In this document: positions 1 through 10,479 of the stretch, in pieces
Numbering within the stretch: the stretch's first letter is position 1
How the letters are laid out: every line of letters begins with the position of its first letter
Source of the DNA: Amaurobius ferox
Taxonomy: Eukaryota; Arthropoda; Arachnida; Araneae; Amaurobiidae
Assembly (NCBI GenBank): GCA_951213105.1
Contig: OX578137.1
Location: forward strand, 82,320,679 to 82,384,678
Direction of reading: 5' to 3'
Length of the DNA stretch: 64,000 nucleotides
Notes under the pieces: generated by a model
Told to the model about the DNA's origin: nothing
What the model saw: only the letters and a program-made list of their open reading frames with translations
Database searches by the model: none
Position numbers and translations under genes: made by a program

Positions 1-2414
1 AAAAAAAATCAGCAGAATGTATTAGGTAGTTTTTAAATAAAAATTGAAGTAATAATAACACCCATTTTATATGAGGAGATCACGTGCCAATAAAATATGG
101 CATCTATATTACCTCTGGGCAAAAATCGTGATGTTTGGAAAACATTTACATTTATATTTAATGTTGCATCTGTCATAAAACCGCTTTATTTTTTGCATAT
201 TGTCTATGTATGTAAATTCTATGCCAACTACTTTCTACGTAAGATGATATGCATAAGAATTTCTGAAATTTTTTCATGCAACATTATTTAGCCCTGGAGT
301 CTGCAATATAATTGATATGAGTTAAATATTCGTTGATTTTACATATAGAAGCAGATAATTTATAGAATGACGTTTTTTCATGAAATTTTAAGTTTACGAG
401 TATAATAAAGTATTGTAGTACAGTAGCAATTTAAAAAATATCAATGCTGAATGTCTCGCATTTTAGAGATGTTTAAATAAAATTGTATTTTTGTTGGCAA
501 GTGTTTCATAATCAATGTTTTATTCATGAGTGATCTTTCTTGTTATTTCCTTTCAATGATATACATTATAAAAAAACTGATATAAAAATGTATTTTATAA
601 ATGGACGGCATTATATTGGTATTAAATTTCTATCAGTTATTGTCTTAGAATTCAAGACAACAATAATTTATGACAATTTTACTTTATATTTCAGTCACAT
701 TTCTTTTTCTCTGGCAAATATTTTCTAAATACATTTTTAATATATTTCAAACATTGATAATGTATTTCAAGCATGTTCAAACATTGGTGATGTATTTCAA
801 GCATGATAAAAATAGTACGAGTATATCTTATTCAGATTATACCTGTGAAGAAACTTTTGTAAAGTTATAACATGTATGTATTATGCTTCATTTTGGATGT
901 TACATTTAATAAACAAAGTGTTATATTTTGTTTTATACTCATAAATCAGTGACGGACGTAGAATATAAGATTACGGTAATATTTTAAAAACACAAATTTT
1001 CATATATTTCTTAATGTGTTTAAACGATTATTGCTACTGTGTAAGAATGGCCCGAGATTAATTTTTGATACCATTTCAGAGACTTCATTTTAGTCGTATA
1101 TTTACCAAACTTCATATTTTTGTACATTGGTTTACAAAAACTTGCGCATATACATTTTTATTCTTTTATAGGTGAATTAAATTCTACATCAAAATCAAAT
1201 ATAACCAAAATAGGCTTAATTATTTATTAAAATCTCCTTTTTACGACGTACAAAATCACACAGTCGTAGTGCTTTGAGGCACTATCATCTCGGCATTACT
1301 TTCAACAGTGGCGATCTGTAGTATTAAATTCTATGTTTTAATAGAAATATTTGAAATTTAGAATTTTCACATATTTTAAATGACAGGCAACGGCGAGTAT
1401 ATCTGCTAGCAAAAATTTAATTTGAATGAATTACCTTAAAATTATTAAAGTTGAAAGAATTTCCACTTGGTTTTGTTTAAAACAAAATATCATTTTACAG
1501 GGCATTACCAAGACCAAGACACATAATTTTGGAGTTCCTGTGTCAACGACACTCATCCCCACATCGAATATGGCAATATCGAACCATTGAGGTGTAGAAA
1601 TAGCAATTTAGATAGTCAGTGTTATCGCTCCCCTCCTGTGCGCTTGATGATATGATCAGTAGATTTTGGTTTTATGATCCATAATTATCTTGATATGGTG
1701 GATGCCTGTCTTGGCTGTAAACGACAGGATGGGAATAGCAAGAAAGCACAAGAGCGAGTCACAAGAAATGAATTAAGATGTTACATGCAGTAATTAATTA
1801 AGCACAAAGAACAAAGTTAAAAGGACATTAAAAGCCATTGAAAGTTTTTGAACTCACAAAATAAAACATTAAAATATGATCATTCCAATTATCGTTGAAA
1901 CATTAAATATGATTATTGATATCAAGTAAATTAAATGTTAGTTACATATAAGAAGCAATGAATGAAATTTATTGAATATAACGAGTTACTGAACGAAAAA
2001 TATATGTTTTTTACGAGGAAAGTGATACATTTCGACAGTATATAAAATAAGTGGGTGGAGAATGCGATGCACTATCTTTGTCAGAATATATTACAGTTTT
2101 ATATTTTATTAAGATAGTGAAGCTTAACGTACATAAATGCATATATATAAATACTTTACCTCCTGATATCAAGTTATGTATTTCTAAGAAAGTAATCTAA
2201 ATGAAATCCTATAAATGTATTGAATCACAGTCTCTGAATACCCAAGATCTCAAGAGAACTAAATTAAATCATGATTACTGAGAATATGCAATCCAGAGGC
2301 GTATACGGAAAATCTACTATCACAACTATCTACCAATACTGCTTTATTAATTGAAATATACTTCTGGCTGTGATTCCTTTTCATAACTGTAGTTTGTAGA
2401 GATTGTTTGGAACA
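1..2414. other. AT-rich DNA, nothing recognised
   Basis: About 2.4 kb with only short chance open frames (longest 66 codons), no protein motif, no RNA gene and no clear terminal repeats. A slightly less AT-rich patch at about 1500-1760 was read in all frames and not recognised. Confidence 0.6.
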
Positions 2415-2421
2415 TTATTGA

Positions 2422-2424
<3 letters not shown>

Positions 2425-2502
<78 letters not shown>

Positions 2503-2531
2503 ATACTATGCATATATATAGTATAAAAGTA
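2425..2531. repeat. (TA)n microsatellite with adjoining hairpin
   Basis: A long TA run with one G interruption (about 2425-2494) leads directly into a perfect 14 bp inverted repeat. The left stem is 2496-2509 (TACTTTTATACTAT), the loop is 8 nt and the right stem is 2518-2531. The run lies at the edge of the dispersed repeat starting near 2525, and a related copy at 62.6-62.96 kb has a (TA)n at the equivalent edge. A 60-codon frame over the run is only a repeat translation (IYIYIY). Confidence 0.85.
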
Positions 2532-3310
2532 GCTCACGCTACCGCCGTCGCTGTTTGGCGAATTTCTCGTTTTTCGAGATTGTTCGCTTCGTTGCACAAA
2601 AACTATTGCATATCAAAATATGAAATTTGGTACACTTGTAGAAAAAGCGTTGAGGAATACGCTGAAATAAACCGTTTTTTGATATATATTGTAATTTAAG
2701 AAATATGTAATATCAAAGTCAAAGACAAAATATTTGAGCTGCGAATTCGCGTCCTGGATAGACTAACAATAGCAAGACCACGAATTTTTGCAGTCAGGTA
2801 CCCACATGTGTGAATTTAGGCAGGACGGAGCCCCTTTTTAAATTTCTATGTAGTTTTTGAGATATTTTACTTTTTATGCATTTATGAAGTGAACTTTTCT
2901 TTTCGTATCGGCACGTGTAGCGATTTCTCTGTCTCGTACCGTAAAAACTATAGCATACATAAATATGAAAATTAGTATATAGAGAAATAATAGGGTAACA
3001 CGATGACATAAATCGTTTATCGTATGAAACTTTAGTTTGACATGAAATAGCTCGCGAAGTAAGCTGATGAGCAAGGAATTCAGTTTTTGGATTACCTGGG
3101 CTAAGAAAAATCCTTGTTTTTCCCTCCTGCGGTAAATAGGCAGGGACAGAATAGAGATTTTTGACATTAGAATTTTTAGGAAAGATTATAAAGCGTGCTC
3201 TGCGAGCGCAGCGAGTAAGAGGTATTTTAGAAATTATAGTATATTGAAAAAAAGTAGCTGCCATTGCAGTCTCCGCTGTTTGAGAAATTTCGCATTGTAG
3301 TCAGTCGTCG
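2525..3310 (+). repeat. Dispersed repeat, about two tandem units
   Basis: The block contains two diverged units of about 350 bp (about 2530-2885 and 2886-3250). They share a phrase of the type ctgtttggcgaatttctcg, then AAACTAT-GCATA, AATATGAAA, a cAAATCG/aAACCG step and a GCGAATTC/GGAATTC phrase. A third start appears near 3247. The reverse complement of 62600-62965 aligns with the first unit over most of its length, including the internal phrases AATATGAAATTTGGTACA and AATAGCAAGA. The family is not identified. Open frames of 156 and 97 codons on the minus strand here have no protein similarity I can recognise and look like chance. Confidence 0.6.
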
Positions 3311-4910
3311 TTAGGATTTCAAGCCTAATGCTGCAAATTTTTCAACTTTTTGGAACTCTGTTTGGTTACGCAAACATATCTACAAGTTACACGTACTTGG
3401 AAAAAGTTAACGGGATGACAATTTTAAAATCCCGGTCTACATTTGCTGAAATTATGTATCGTTACTGCCTGCTGTTTCCCCTTATCGCAAGAAATAAGTA
3501 GGGAGCCTGCCTGCGAGAAAAGTCAGAAGTTAGGTGAATATGTGGGAGATATTTGTTGATAGTTCACTATGTGAGTCTGCTCAAAAAGAAAATTAGATGA
3601 CTAAGAGTTACCTGGAAGGCGTGTGTCGCGGACTGTTGTAGCGGTGTGGATCCTGCACACGGGACTTTTTTTTTATTTTTTATACTCCCATTTTTATATG
3701 TGGCATCCCGTATAGTTCCCCGTCATCATTGTTGCTTTGGATAAGTCATTTAAATATTCACTTAAAAATTTACACATCTTACTCAGGAACTTCTCTCTCA
3801 GTACTCACAATATGAAAATAAACTTAGAGATATAAAGTAATTTTATCTAATATGATAATAAAGAAAGGAAAGATAAAGCTTTCTAATTTATATATATATA
3901 TCAAAAATTAGAAACTTAATGATTAATGCTGGAGTCTAATGGGACTCAAATGTTTGTTTACAGTTTGAATTTCATAATAATAGCATAGTTTAAACTCATT
4001 TCATATGCATTGTATTGTATTTCATATGCATTGTTGTATTTGCATACAATATAGTTGCATTATACACATGTGTTTCTTCATATTCAACTTATTTCTTTAC
4101 AATATGCATATATTATTTTCATACTCACATCAGTTCTTTCATGCCATTCAACCTCTTTTCACTCACGATAGTGAAAGTGAATTAAAAATTCATAAGAAGT
4201 TAATTTCGATGACTGGAAAAAAATTTACTATGTATAAGCATTATGTCCTTGCAAACTTACACTATCAACAATTATTTTTACATACATTTTTTCAAAGTTG
4301 CAATGAACATATTCGAATTTTGTCAAGAAGAGAAAAAAATTACTTGATAAATAATAATTTCATTTTCATAAAGGTTTTGTACACCATAAATGTATACACA
4401 TCCTTATTCTCAAAGCTTAATGGCTGCTACCTATAGTTTTTTTCAACTATTTACAATATGTTATTCGTGTGTGCTCAAAGTTGAGTACTTATTTTGTAAG
4501 CGTATAAGTGCACTTTTGTAATTGTATATCACAAATCACTTATGTTTTTTATATCTTTGTAAAGGTACTTTTTCGGCGGCTTGGACATATTTGTCATCCT
4601 TTTCGGACTTCATTTCGGACTTTTTTCCTGTAAGTGATGATGTATAGCGCTTGCATTGGATCTTGCAGGATGTCGTGAGGGATGGTGTGGTTGCAAACAC
4701 ACTACCGCTTTCGTCTAAATTACAAATACTTTGTATTTGTGTACTCTTAAAAGTTCCTATTCCCACTATGTTATTGTATATCCTTGTTTTTTTTTGTTTA
4801 AGTTGGAAAAAATGCCTCATATTTATGCTACTGTTAGAGAAGTATTTCTCAAACAATTTTTGACTGTTTTGTAAGAAAAATCTTTCATTACATTCCAGAT
4901 TTTTGGCGCC
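3311..4910. other. AT-rich DNA upstream of a polypurine tract
   Basis: No recognised coding sequence. Because an LTR seems to begin at 4924, this stretch should be the 3' internal part of that retroelement if the call is right, but I could not read integrase, env or gag motifs in any frame. A 143-codon frame at 4005-4436 (plus) and a 106-codon frame at 4536-4856 (minus) show no motif. Confidence 0.4.
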
Positions 4911-5450
4911 AAAGGGAGGGGGATGTCATAGTGATTTGTGACGTTTTAAGTGAGAAACACGGCATTTTTCATTTCTTTCCGAAATCGTTCTCTATCGGAA
5001 GCTATTTTCATTCCAAGGTTTTAATTCTGTACGAGTTTGCACTTTCATACTGGAAGTGTGGGAATTTTGCTCGGCAGATGTTCCAAAGCTAATTTCTTAT
5101 TACTTTATTTATTGCACGGGGCTGCGGTTTCGTTTCTGCAGGCGACGGCGCGAGGTTCCGCACAAAACCGTTTCATGCTACATCCTGTAGTTCCTGCAAG
5201 GAGTTGAAGGTCGAGGCGACCTATATTACCAATTTTCAGAGTAGCGGGGCTCTCTTGGCCCTGAGTTTTCGTGGGAGAAGGATCTCGGAATTCTCGCTCC
5301 GAAAAGTTGGACACAAAAGAAATCATGATCCAACGGTCATTTTTGTGTTTCGGATTATAACTTTGACTCAGAAGGAATCTTATAATCCGTGTGGGCCAAG
5401 ACAATTTCATTTATTTCAAAATTACTAATCTCTCATTTATTTATTTTAGA

Positions 5451-7675
5451 CTAGCAGCATACCCGTTCTTCGTACGGAGTATATACTATAAAGAAATTTA
5501 TAATTCGCAATCATGTGCAAATTCTGTTAAAATATTAAATTTATTGCTCATAAAGAGAAGTTTAAGAATATCTGTTCTCACTATGCAAAATTATATTCAC
5601 GGGCAGATCTGAAGAATAAAACATCCTGGTCCCTTTTGTAAGTAAATTTACAGAAAAAAAAGGAATTGAATCAATATATGCAACCCCGTACTACTTATAT
5701 TGTCGCAGATTAGAAAATATGCCAGTGTGTTAGTAGAAGCTTACCCGTATTGCAATATGAGTCTCAAAAATATTTGCCAAAATAAAAAAGATGACGTAAT
5801 AAATTGAAAGTATCAAAAATCCCCGTAATCTTAATACCAGAATGTCGTAATTGATTCCAATATATGCCAATATATATCAAAATATATGCCAATATACCTG
5901 TACTACTTATATTCTCGTAGATTAGAAGATATACCTATGCATTTGTAGAAGATTACTCGTACAACGTACTATATATGAGTTTCAACAATTTTCGTCATAA
6001 TAAAACAATTCCATAATAATTTGAAAATATCAATAATCCCTGAATCAACAGTCCCCGAAAATACCAATAATAATGATGTTTAAATCTAAAGACCGTAATT
6101 GATCCAGTCAAAAATGCAATGTCAATGAAATTTATTTTATATACATATTTTTATTATTCAAATCGGAAAAGATTAAAAAAAAGTCGTATGCCGCATAACA
6201 TATTGAATCCGTTGCTAAGCGACATGATATCATTTGCTTCAAATAAATTGATAGAAATCATATCATCTGAATAATGCAATCTCCATGGAAGGTTTGGCGA
6301 CATTTTCGTCAATTTAGCGATAACTTAAAAAATCGCCAAATTTATCGCCAAGTGGGACTGTAGAACTGATAGTCCCATTTTGCGACAAATTGACGAACCA
6401 TCATCACAATACTATCCCCTAACAAAACACAATTAATTTCATTCAGTAAGCGCGATTTTATCAATTTCATGATATTTTTATGGATTTAAAAATATTTTTA
6501 CCAATTTGGTGACATTAAAAAAATTCCGTCAATGTGTTAAAGTAGGATGGATGAACTGACCGACAAATGCTACAGAAACATCATTTCAGTACTCTATTGT
6601 AAAAAAACAAATTTAATTTTATTAATTGATTTGGGCCATTTTTATCAATTTGGAGACATTTCCACTAATTTGGTAAAGTTTAAGAAAAGTTACCAAGTTA
6701 TTTAGAGATATTCCGCTAAATTCGTAACTCTGAATTTGCAGATCTGAAGAATAAAATATCCTGATCCCTTTTGTATATACTAAATGAAAACACTAAAATT
6801 GTATTAGAAGATACATACACCCGTTCTACTCTTTTTCTGCTTCAACAATCGGCTAAATGAATTTATTGGGTAAACACAATATATGAGTTTATTAGCTAAC
6901 ACAATATATGAGCTTGAAACCTCTTTGCTTAAATAAATGAAAGTGATGCACGCAGTCCGCAATATATATAATTAATAGAACAATCAAACCGTTCATTTAT
7001 AAAATATATTTTTACATCCATTTATTTATTATACAAATAGAAAAAATAATAATAAATATTACCAAAACATTTAATTTCATTCCATTGCCGAACAACATGA
7101 TATAAGATAGAATCTTCCTCATAAAATGTGAAATTAAATAGCCATTTTGTATTTTTTATACTCTTCATCGTTGAGTAAACATTTGTGAAAGATGAACCAT
7201 GGAGGTAGATTTTTCCATTTAAATTCATGTTTCAAACAATTCATGCTTTCCTATAGTGACTAATTAATGCAAAAATCCTGTACTAAACTCGGAAATAAAG
7301 TTTTATTTCATTTTGGCGTTTTAAACAAACGATTTTCATCCTTTCCGTTTGGATAAACCACGGAGTTGGAGAGTAGATCTCCTAAGAAAAAGTTCCGTTT
7401 TTCATTAATGTCTCGACAACCCCTGGTCTTAGAAACTCGAAACTTGGACAAAATTTATGGGGGGCTATTTCAAGGCTATCCACAAAATTTCATTAAATTC
7501 GGTTTAGCCGTTTTTCCGTGATGATGAGACAAACGAAAATTTCGTTTTTTACTAATATCTCGAGAACCACTGGTCGTAAAAACTCAAAACACGGACTAAA
7601 TTTTAAGTGGGGCTATTTCTAGGCTACCTACAAAATTTCATCAAATTCGGTTCAGCCGTTCTCCCGTGATGATGG

Positions 7676-7708
<33 letters not shown>

Positions 7709-7735
7709 GCAGATTTTCATTTTTATTTATATAGA
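5451..7735 (-). mobile_element. Helitron/HINE-like element, copy A
   Basis: Read on the minus strand the element begins TCTATATAAATAAAA, next carries a tetranucleotide tract (GTCT; GACA on the plus strand, 7680-7708), and ends with a small hairpin (CCGTAC...GAACGGG) followed by GCTGCTAG. It is flanked 5' by A and 3' by T. TC...hairpin-CTRR inserted between A and T is the published signature of Helitrons. An AT-rich body with an internal microsatellite fits the non-autonomous HINE/DINE-1 type. Near the 5' end a unit of about 135 bp is tandemly duplicated (about 7410-7545 and 7550-7680). I see no Rep/helicase reading frame. Related copies lie at 39660-44239. Confidence 0.6.
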
Positions 7736-8070
7736 TTTAATTTCGGAAAATTCTGGAGATTTGAATTAAAGAGTCGAGCGCGTTGACGACCTGTAGGACT
7801 AGATAGTGGATCCGATCTGAAGAGTCGTTTGGTTACTCCATTTAAGTTTCGGCATTGTTTTGGACGTTCTACCGTAGAGATGTGTGAACAGCCAAAGTAT
7901 TTGGATCATTTCCATAAAATTCTTGGAGTGAATTTTCTCGGCTAGAATTCTACCAGTGTATGCAGGATTTGCTTCTTGATCCTTTGAGATTTTGAGTCGA
8001 AGTACTCATCTGGATCAGTGCTTGTGTGAAATTGGTTATGTGAAACAATGATGTTGAATTCAGGTATTTA

Positions 8071-8113
8071 AAGTTAGCCGCGTCGCTCTAAATGAGAGCG
8101 ACGCGGCTAACTT
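8071..8113. other. Perfect 19 bp GC-rich hairpin
   Basis: The stem 8071-8089 (AAGTTAGCCGCGTCGCTCT) pairs without mismatch with 8095-8113 around a 5 nt loop (aaatg). It is conspicuously GC-rich for this AT-rich region and lies inside the putative LTR that starts at 4924. It could be an RNA hairpin of the LTR transcript or a small palindromic insertion. It is too short for a normal microRNA precursor. Confidence 0.8.
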
Positions 8114-8579
8114 GGAAATTGTCTGGAACTGATATCTGGTTCTGGTTTTTGAAGGATTACATGAAGTATAATCCTATTCAATATTTAAATTTCTCGAGAT
8201 AAATGGTTTTCAAATTGATTTCTATGAAAATGTCGCGTTGGTTTGTGTGAAAATATATTATATATCGAGAGATCGGATCAATACATCTTCCTTGTAAGTG
8301 CAAAGCCCAAATGTTATTTTTCAATATTTAATACAGAAAATGGCCAGAATTATTTTCAATGTCTCTATATCTTCATAAATATATATTTATATATTTAAAA
8401 TAAAATAGTTTTTATGATAATTTTCACTCATGTTTTCCCAACCTGATCTTGTTACTTTGCTGTGTGCCTATGTGTCCAGTTTGCATTTTGTAAACCTGGG
8501 CAGCCGTACCAGAGGTTATTGCTGCATAACGCTAATGTAAGTAAACGTACTTAATATCTAATTTCTTTCTGTTTGTGTG

Positions 8580-8774
8580 ATCCTTGGATGGGGGCTTAAT
8601 TTCATATTTCCTTTCCGCCCTCCTGTCCTTGGATACACTTTAAAGTTTTGTGCGCCCTTCGCATTTGCCCCTGTTACACTTGCATGATCACGGGGACAAT
8701 TTGTGGAGAGCTGTAAATCGAACTCAAGTCATCCGACTGAAATCCCGATGCTTTAACCACTGGGCGGTCTCCAC
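8580..8774 (-). repeat. tRNA-derived SINE (minus strand)
   Basis: The minus strand from 8774 starts GTGGAGA, has an A-box-like CCCAGTGGTTAAAGC, a degraded B-box-like GAGTTCGATTT, and closes with TCTCCAC at 8709-8703. This makes a 72 nt tRNA-like head with a fully paired 7 bp acceptor stem. D-arm and T-arm pairing are poor, so it is not a functional tRNA gene. The head runs into an unrelated body, rich in G-runs on the minus strand, to about 8580, as in SINEs. The 3' limit is uncertain and I did not find a clear target duplication. Confidence 0.55.
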
Positions 8775-8872
8775 CTCTTTTTTGAACTGTACCTCCTTGT
8801 CGAAGAATGCCTCGTGTACATACAGCGTAAAGTAGAAGATCAAAGTAATCCTATCTAATAAAATGCATGTGA

Positions 8873-9292
8873 TGTTATAATGTGTGGCGGTGCCCGCAAC
8901 ACAGAGGTATGCGCATGCGCCGATGCGGATATAAAAAGGCTGATCTGCCAGCTATATGACAGACCTTTCCACATTTCAGTCCAGATTCAGATTCTGCTAA
9001 AGATTCCTGAATCAACAGGTCTGTAGAATGTCAGTTTCACATAACGATCTGACTTATCCTGTTTGTATGCCAAGTTGGCATGTTGAGCAAGTCGGCATGT
9101 ACTTATGATTTCTTCTGCTTTTAATGTTTACCATTGTTAAAATAAAATATAAGTCCTGATTTATGTGGTGTGTTTGTTTCATGAGCCTAAATCCTTCTGA
9201 GTAAATTACTTACCGAGGGTATTTTAGATCACGGCTGTGGAGTTTGTGGACAATAAGTTAGAATCACATCTACAAGTGCTCAAACCTCTACA
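8873..9292 (+). mobile_element. 5' LTR of a truncated LTR retrotransposon
   Basis: The block starts TGTTATAATG and ends CTCTACA (TG...CA). Inside, ATATAAAAAG at 8929-8938 is a TATA box with a plausible start about 30 bp downstream, and AATAAA at 9141 is a poly(A) signal. Immediately after the LTR, past a 2 nt spacer (AG), comes TGGTGACCCG, a typical primer-binding-site start (TGG). A gag remnant follows at 9700. Only one LTR copy is in the window, so the boundaries rest on these signals and not on an alignment of two LTRs. Confidence 0.6.
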
Positions 9293-9294
9293 AG

Positions 9295-9311
9295 TGGTGA
9301 CCCGTTTGCAC
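9295..9311 (+). promoter_or_regulatory. Primer-binding site of the truncated LTR element
   Basis: TGGTGACCCG begins 2 nt after the LTR end. TGG pairs with the CCA end of a tRNA, and TGGTGACCC is a familiar start for Ty3/Gypsy elements. I do not name the tRNA. Confidence 0.55.
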
Positions 9312-9699
9312 ACGAAGACTCGTGTAGAGCTCACCGAAGTATGAAGAAACCTACAATTCGGTGAGATACGTTTTTCTTGTTATCCCCTGCTTGCAGTGAT
9401 CTTCTGAGAATTTAGTTAGTGATTCAGAAAATAATGTGTATTTTTAGCTATTTGAATTTTGGACTATGTGTATTTTTAGCTATTTGTAATTTGCGCTATT
9501 TGAATTATGAGATATGTGTATTATTAGCTATTTGTGTTTCGAGAAATTTGAAGTTGAAGCTATTTGAATATTAAGTGTTTTTAATTTTGCTATAGAGTAT
9601 TGCTTTGCAGGATAGTATAGTTTGAGGGCTAGCGTAAATATGACAGAGAATTAGAATATGCAATAGTGTAATAGGGTGTCGGTTAAAGTATCTTTGTTT

Positions 9700-10149
9700 T
9701 GACCTTATAATGTGAAATTGTATTTTGCGCAATTGGAAGCAAATTTTCGAGTTTCAGCTAGTATGATTGAACAAACAAAATTTGATACATTAGTGGCATC
9801 CTTGGACCCTCAAACTTTGTCGCTCGCTTCAGATTTCGTGTACCAGCCTCCAGCAGAGGCGCCGTATAAAGCATTGAAAACTAGGTTAATTAAAGAATTT
9901 GAAATATCGGAAGCAAAAAAAGTAAACATTTTCTTCCAGGATTTAGAGTTGGGTAGTAAAAAACCTTCATCATTTCTAAGGGAAATGCGTGAATTAAATG
10001 ATTACCAGGTAGAAGATGCATTTTTGAAAGAGGCGTGGATGAGTAGATTACCCAGTAATATGCAGGCCATTTTGTCAGTTACCATGGAAGGATTGCCCAA
10101 ATTATCTGAAATGGCGGATAAAATTTCAGATTACAGTCAGGAAATGTAA
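9700..10149 (+). pseudogene. Ty3/Gypsy gag (capsid region) remnant
   Basis: About 150 codons are open to the stop at 10147-10149, with stops in frame just upstream. The start phrase P-Y-N-V-K-L-Y-F-A-Q-L-E (9703-9738) and the later phrases TKFDTLVASLD (about residues 22-32 from the GTG at 9712), YKALKTRLIKEFE and FLREMREL match the capsid-like region of arthropod Ty3/Gypsy Gag proteins (retrotransposon gag family). The family is normally longer, with nucleic-acid-binding and pol parts; here only the middle is open. It sits about 400 bp after a 5' LTR and primer site, which supports the call. No RT or integrase follows, so the element is truncated. Confidence 0.7.
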
Positions 10150-10339
10150 GGTATTAATCCGTGCAGGGCATTAATCAGGATACCACGGTACCCATATTAC
10201 AGAAGCAAATTTCAGATTTGACTAAACCGGTTCTGGCGTTATCTAGAATATGCACCGGCCAGAAAAATACAGAACGATCAGCGCGAACTCAGAGTTGGGA
10301 TAGAAATAGGTAGAAATAAATAGGGTTTAATGTACAAAG

Positions 10340-10410
10340 TGGAGATTGGGTTTGTTATTATCATTTTCGATTTAGAGATAAAGCACACAAATGTGTTGCG
10401 CCATGTACTT
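10340..10410 (+). pseudogene. Gag zinc-finger-like remnant
   Basis: In one plus frame 10352-10407 reads C-YYHFRFRDKAHK-C-VAP-C, the pattern (W/C-x-H-x-F-G...C-x3-C) found at the end of Gag in many arthropod Ty3/Gypsy elements. An in-frame stop lies just upstream, so it is a decayed continuation of the gag remnant at 9700-10149. Confidence 0.55.
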
Positions 10411-10479
10411 ATGGGAAAAAAACTGCTAAAAGAAGCAGAAACGGATACGGTTTTGGAAAAACCGTTAGTAAGTCGCAGA

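Larger units (their letters stand above)
4911..8525 (+). mobile_element. Probable polypurine tract and 3' LTR, split by an insertion
   Basis: A 13 nt purine tract (4911-4923, AAAGGGAGGGGGA) is followed directly by TGTCATAG, the usual arrangement at the start of a 3' LTR. The sequence then runs to 5450, is interrupted by the Helitron-like element 5451-7735, and resumes at 7736. A possible end is the CA near 8525, after the phrase CCAGAGGTTATTGCTGCA. That gives an LTR of about 1.3 kb. The left boundary is seen directly. The right boundary is a guess, because no second LTR copy lies in the window. A perfect 19 bp hairpin (8071-8113) lies inside. The superfamily cannot be decided. Confidence 0.4.

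Noticed and set aside
2415..2597. Open frame of IYIYIY residues, also at 40054, 41388, 42330 and 47003
   Set aside because: These are translations of (TA)n microsatellites, not proteins.
2794..3264. 156-codon minus-strand frame
   Set aside because: It lies across a tandem dispersed repeat whose other copy is not open, and no motif is present.
4005..4436. 143-codon plus-strand frame
   Set aside because: Low-complexity residues from AT-rich DNA, no motif, no context.
8703..8774. Functional tRNA gene
   Set aside because: The acceptor stem pairs, but D and T arms do not, the B box is degraded, and a SINE body follows.
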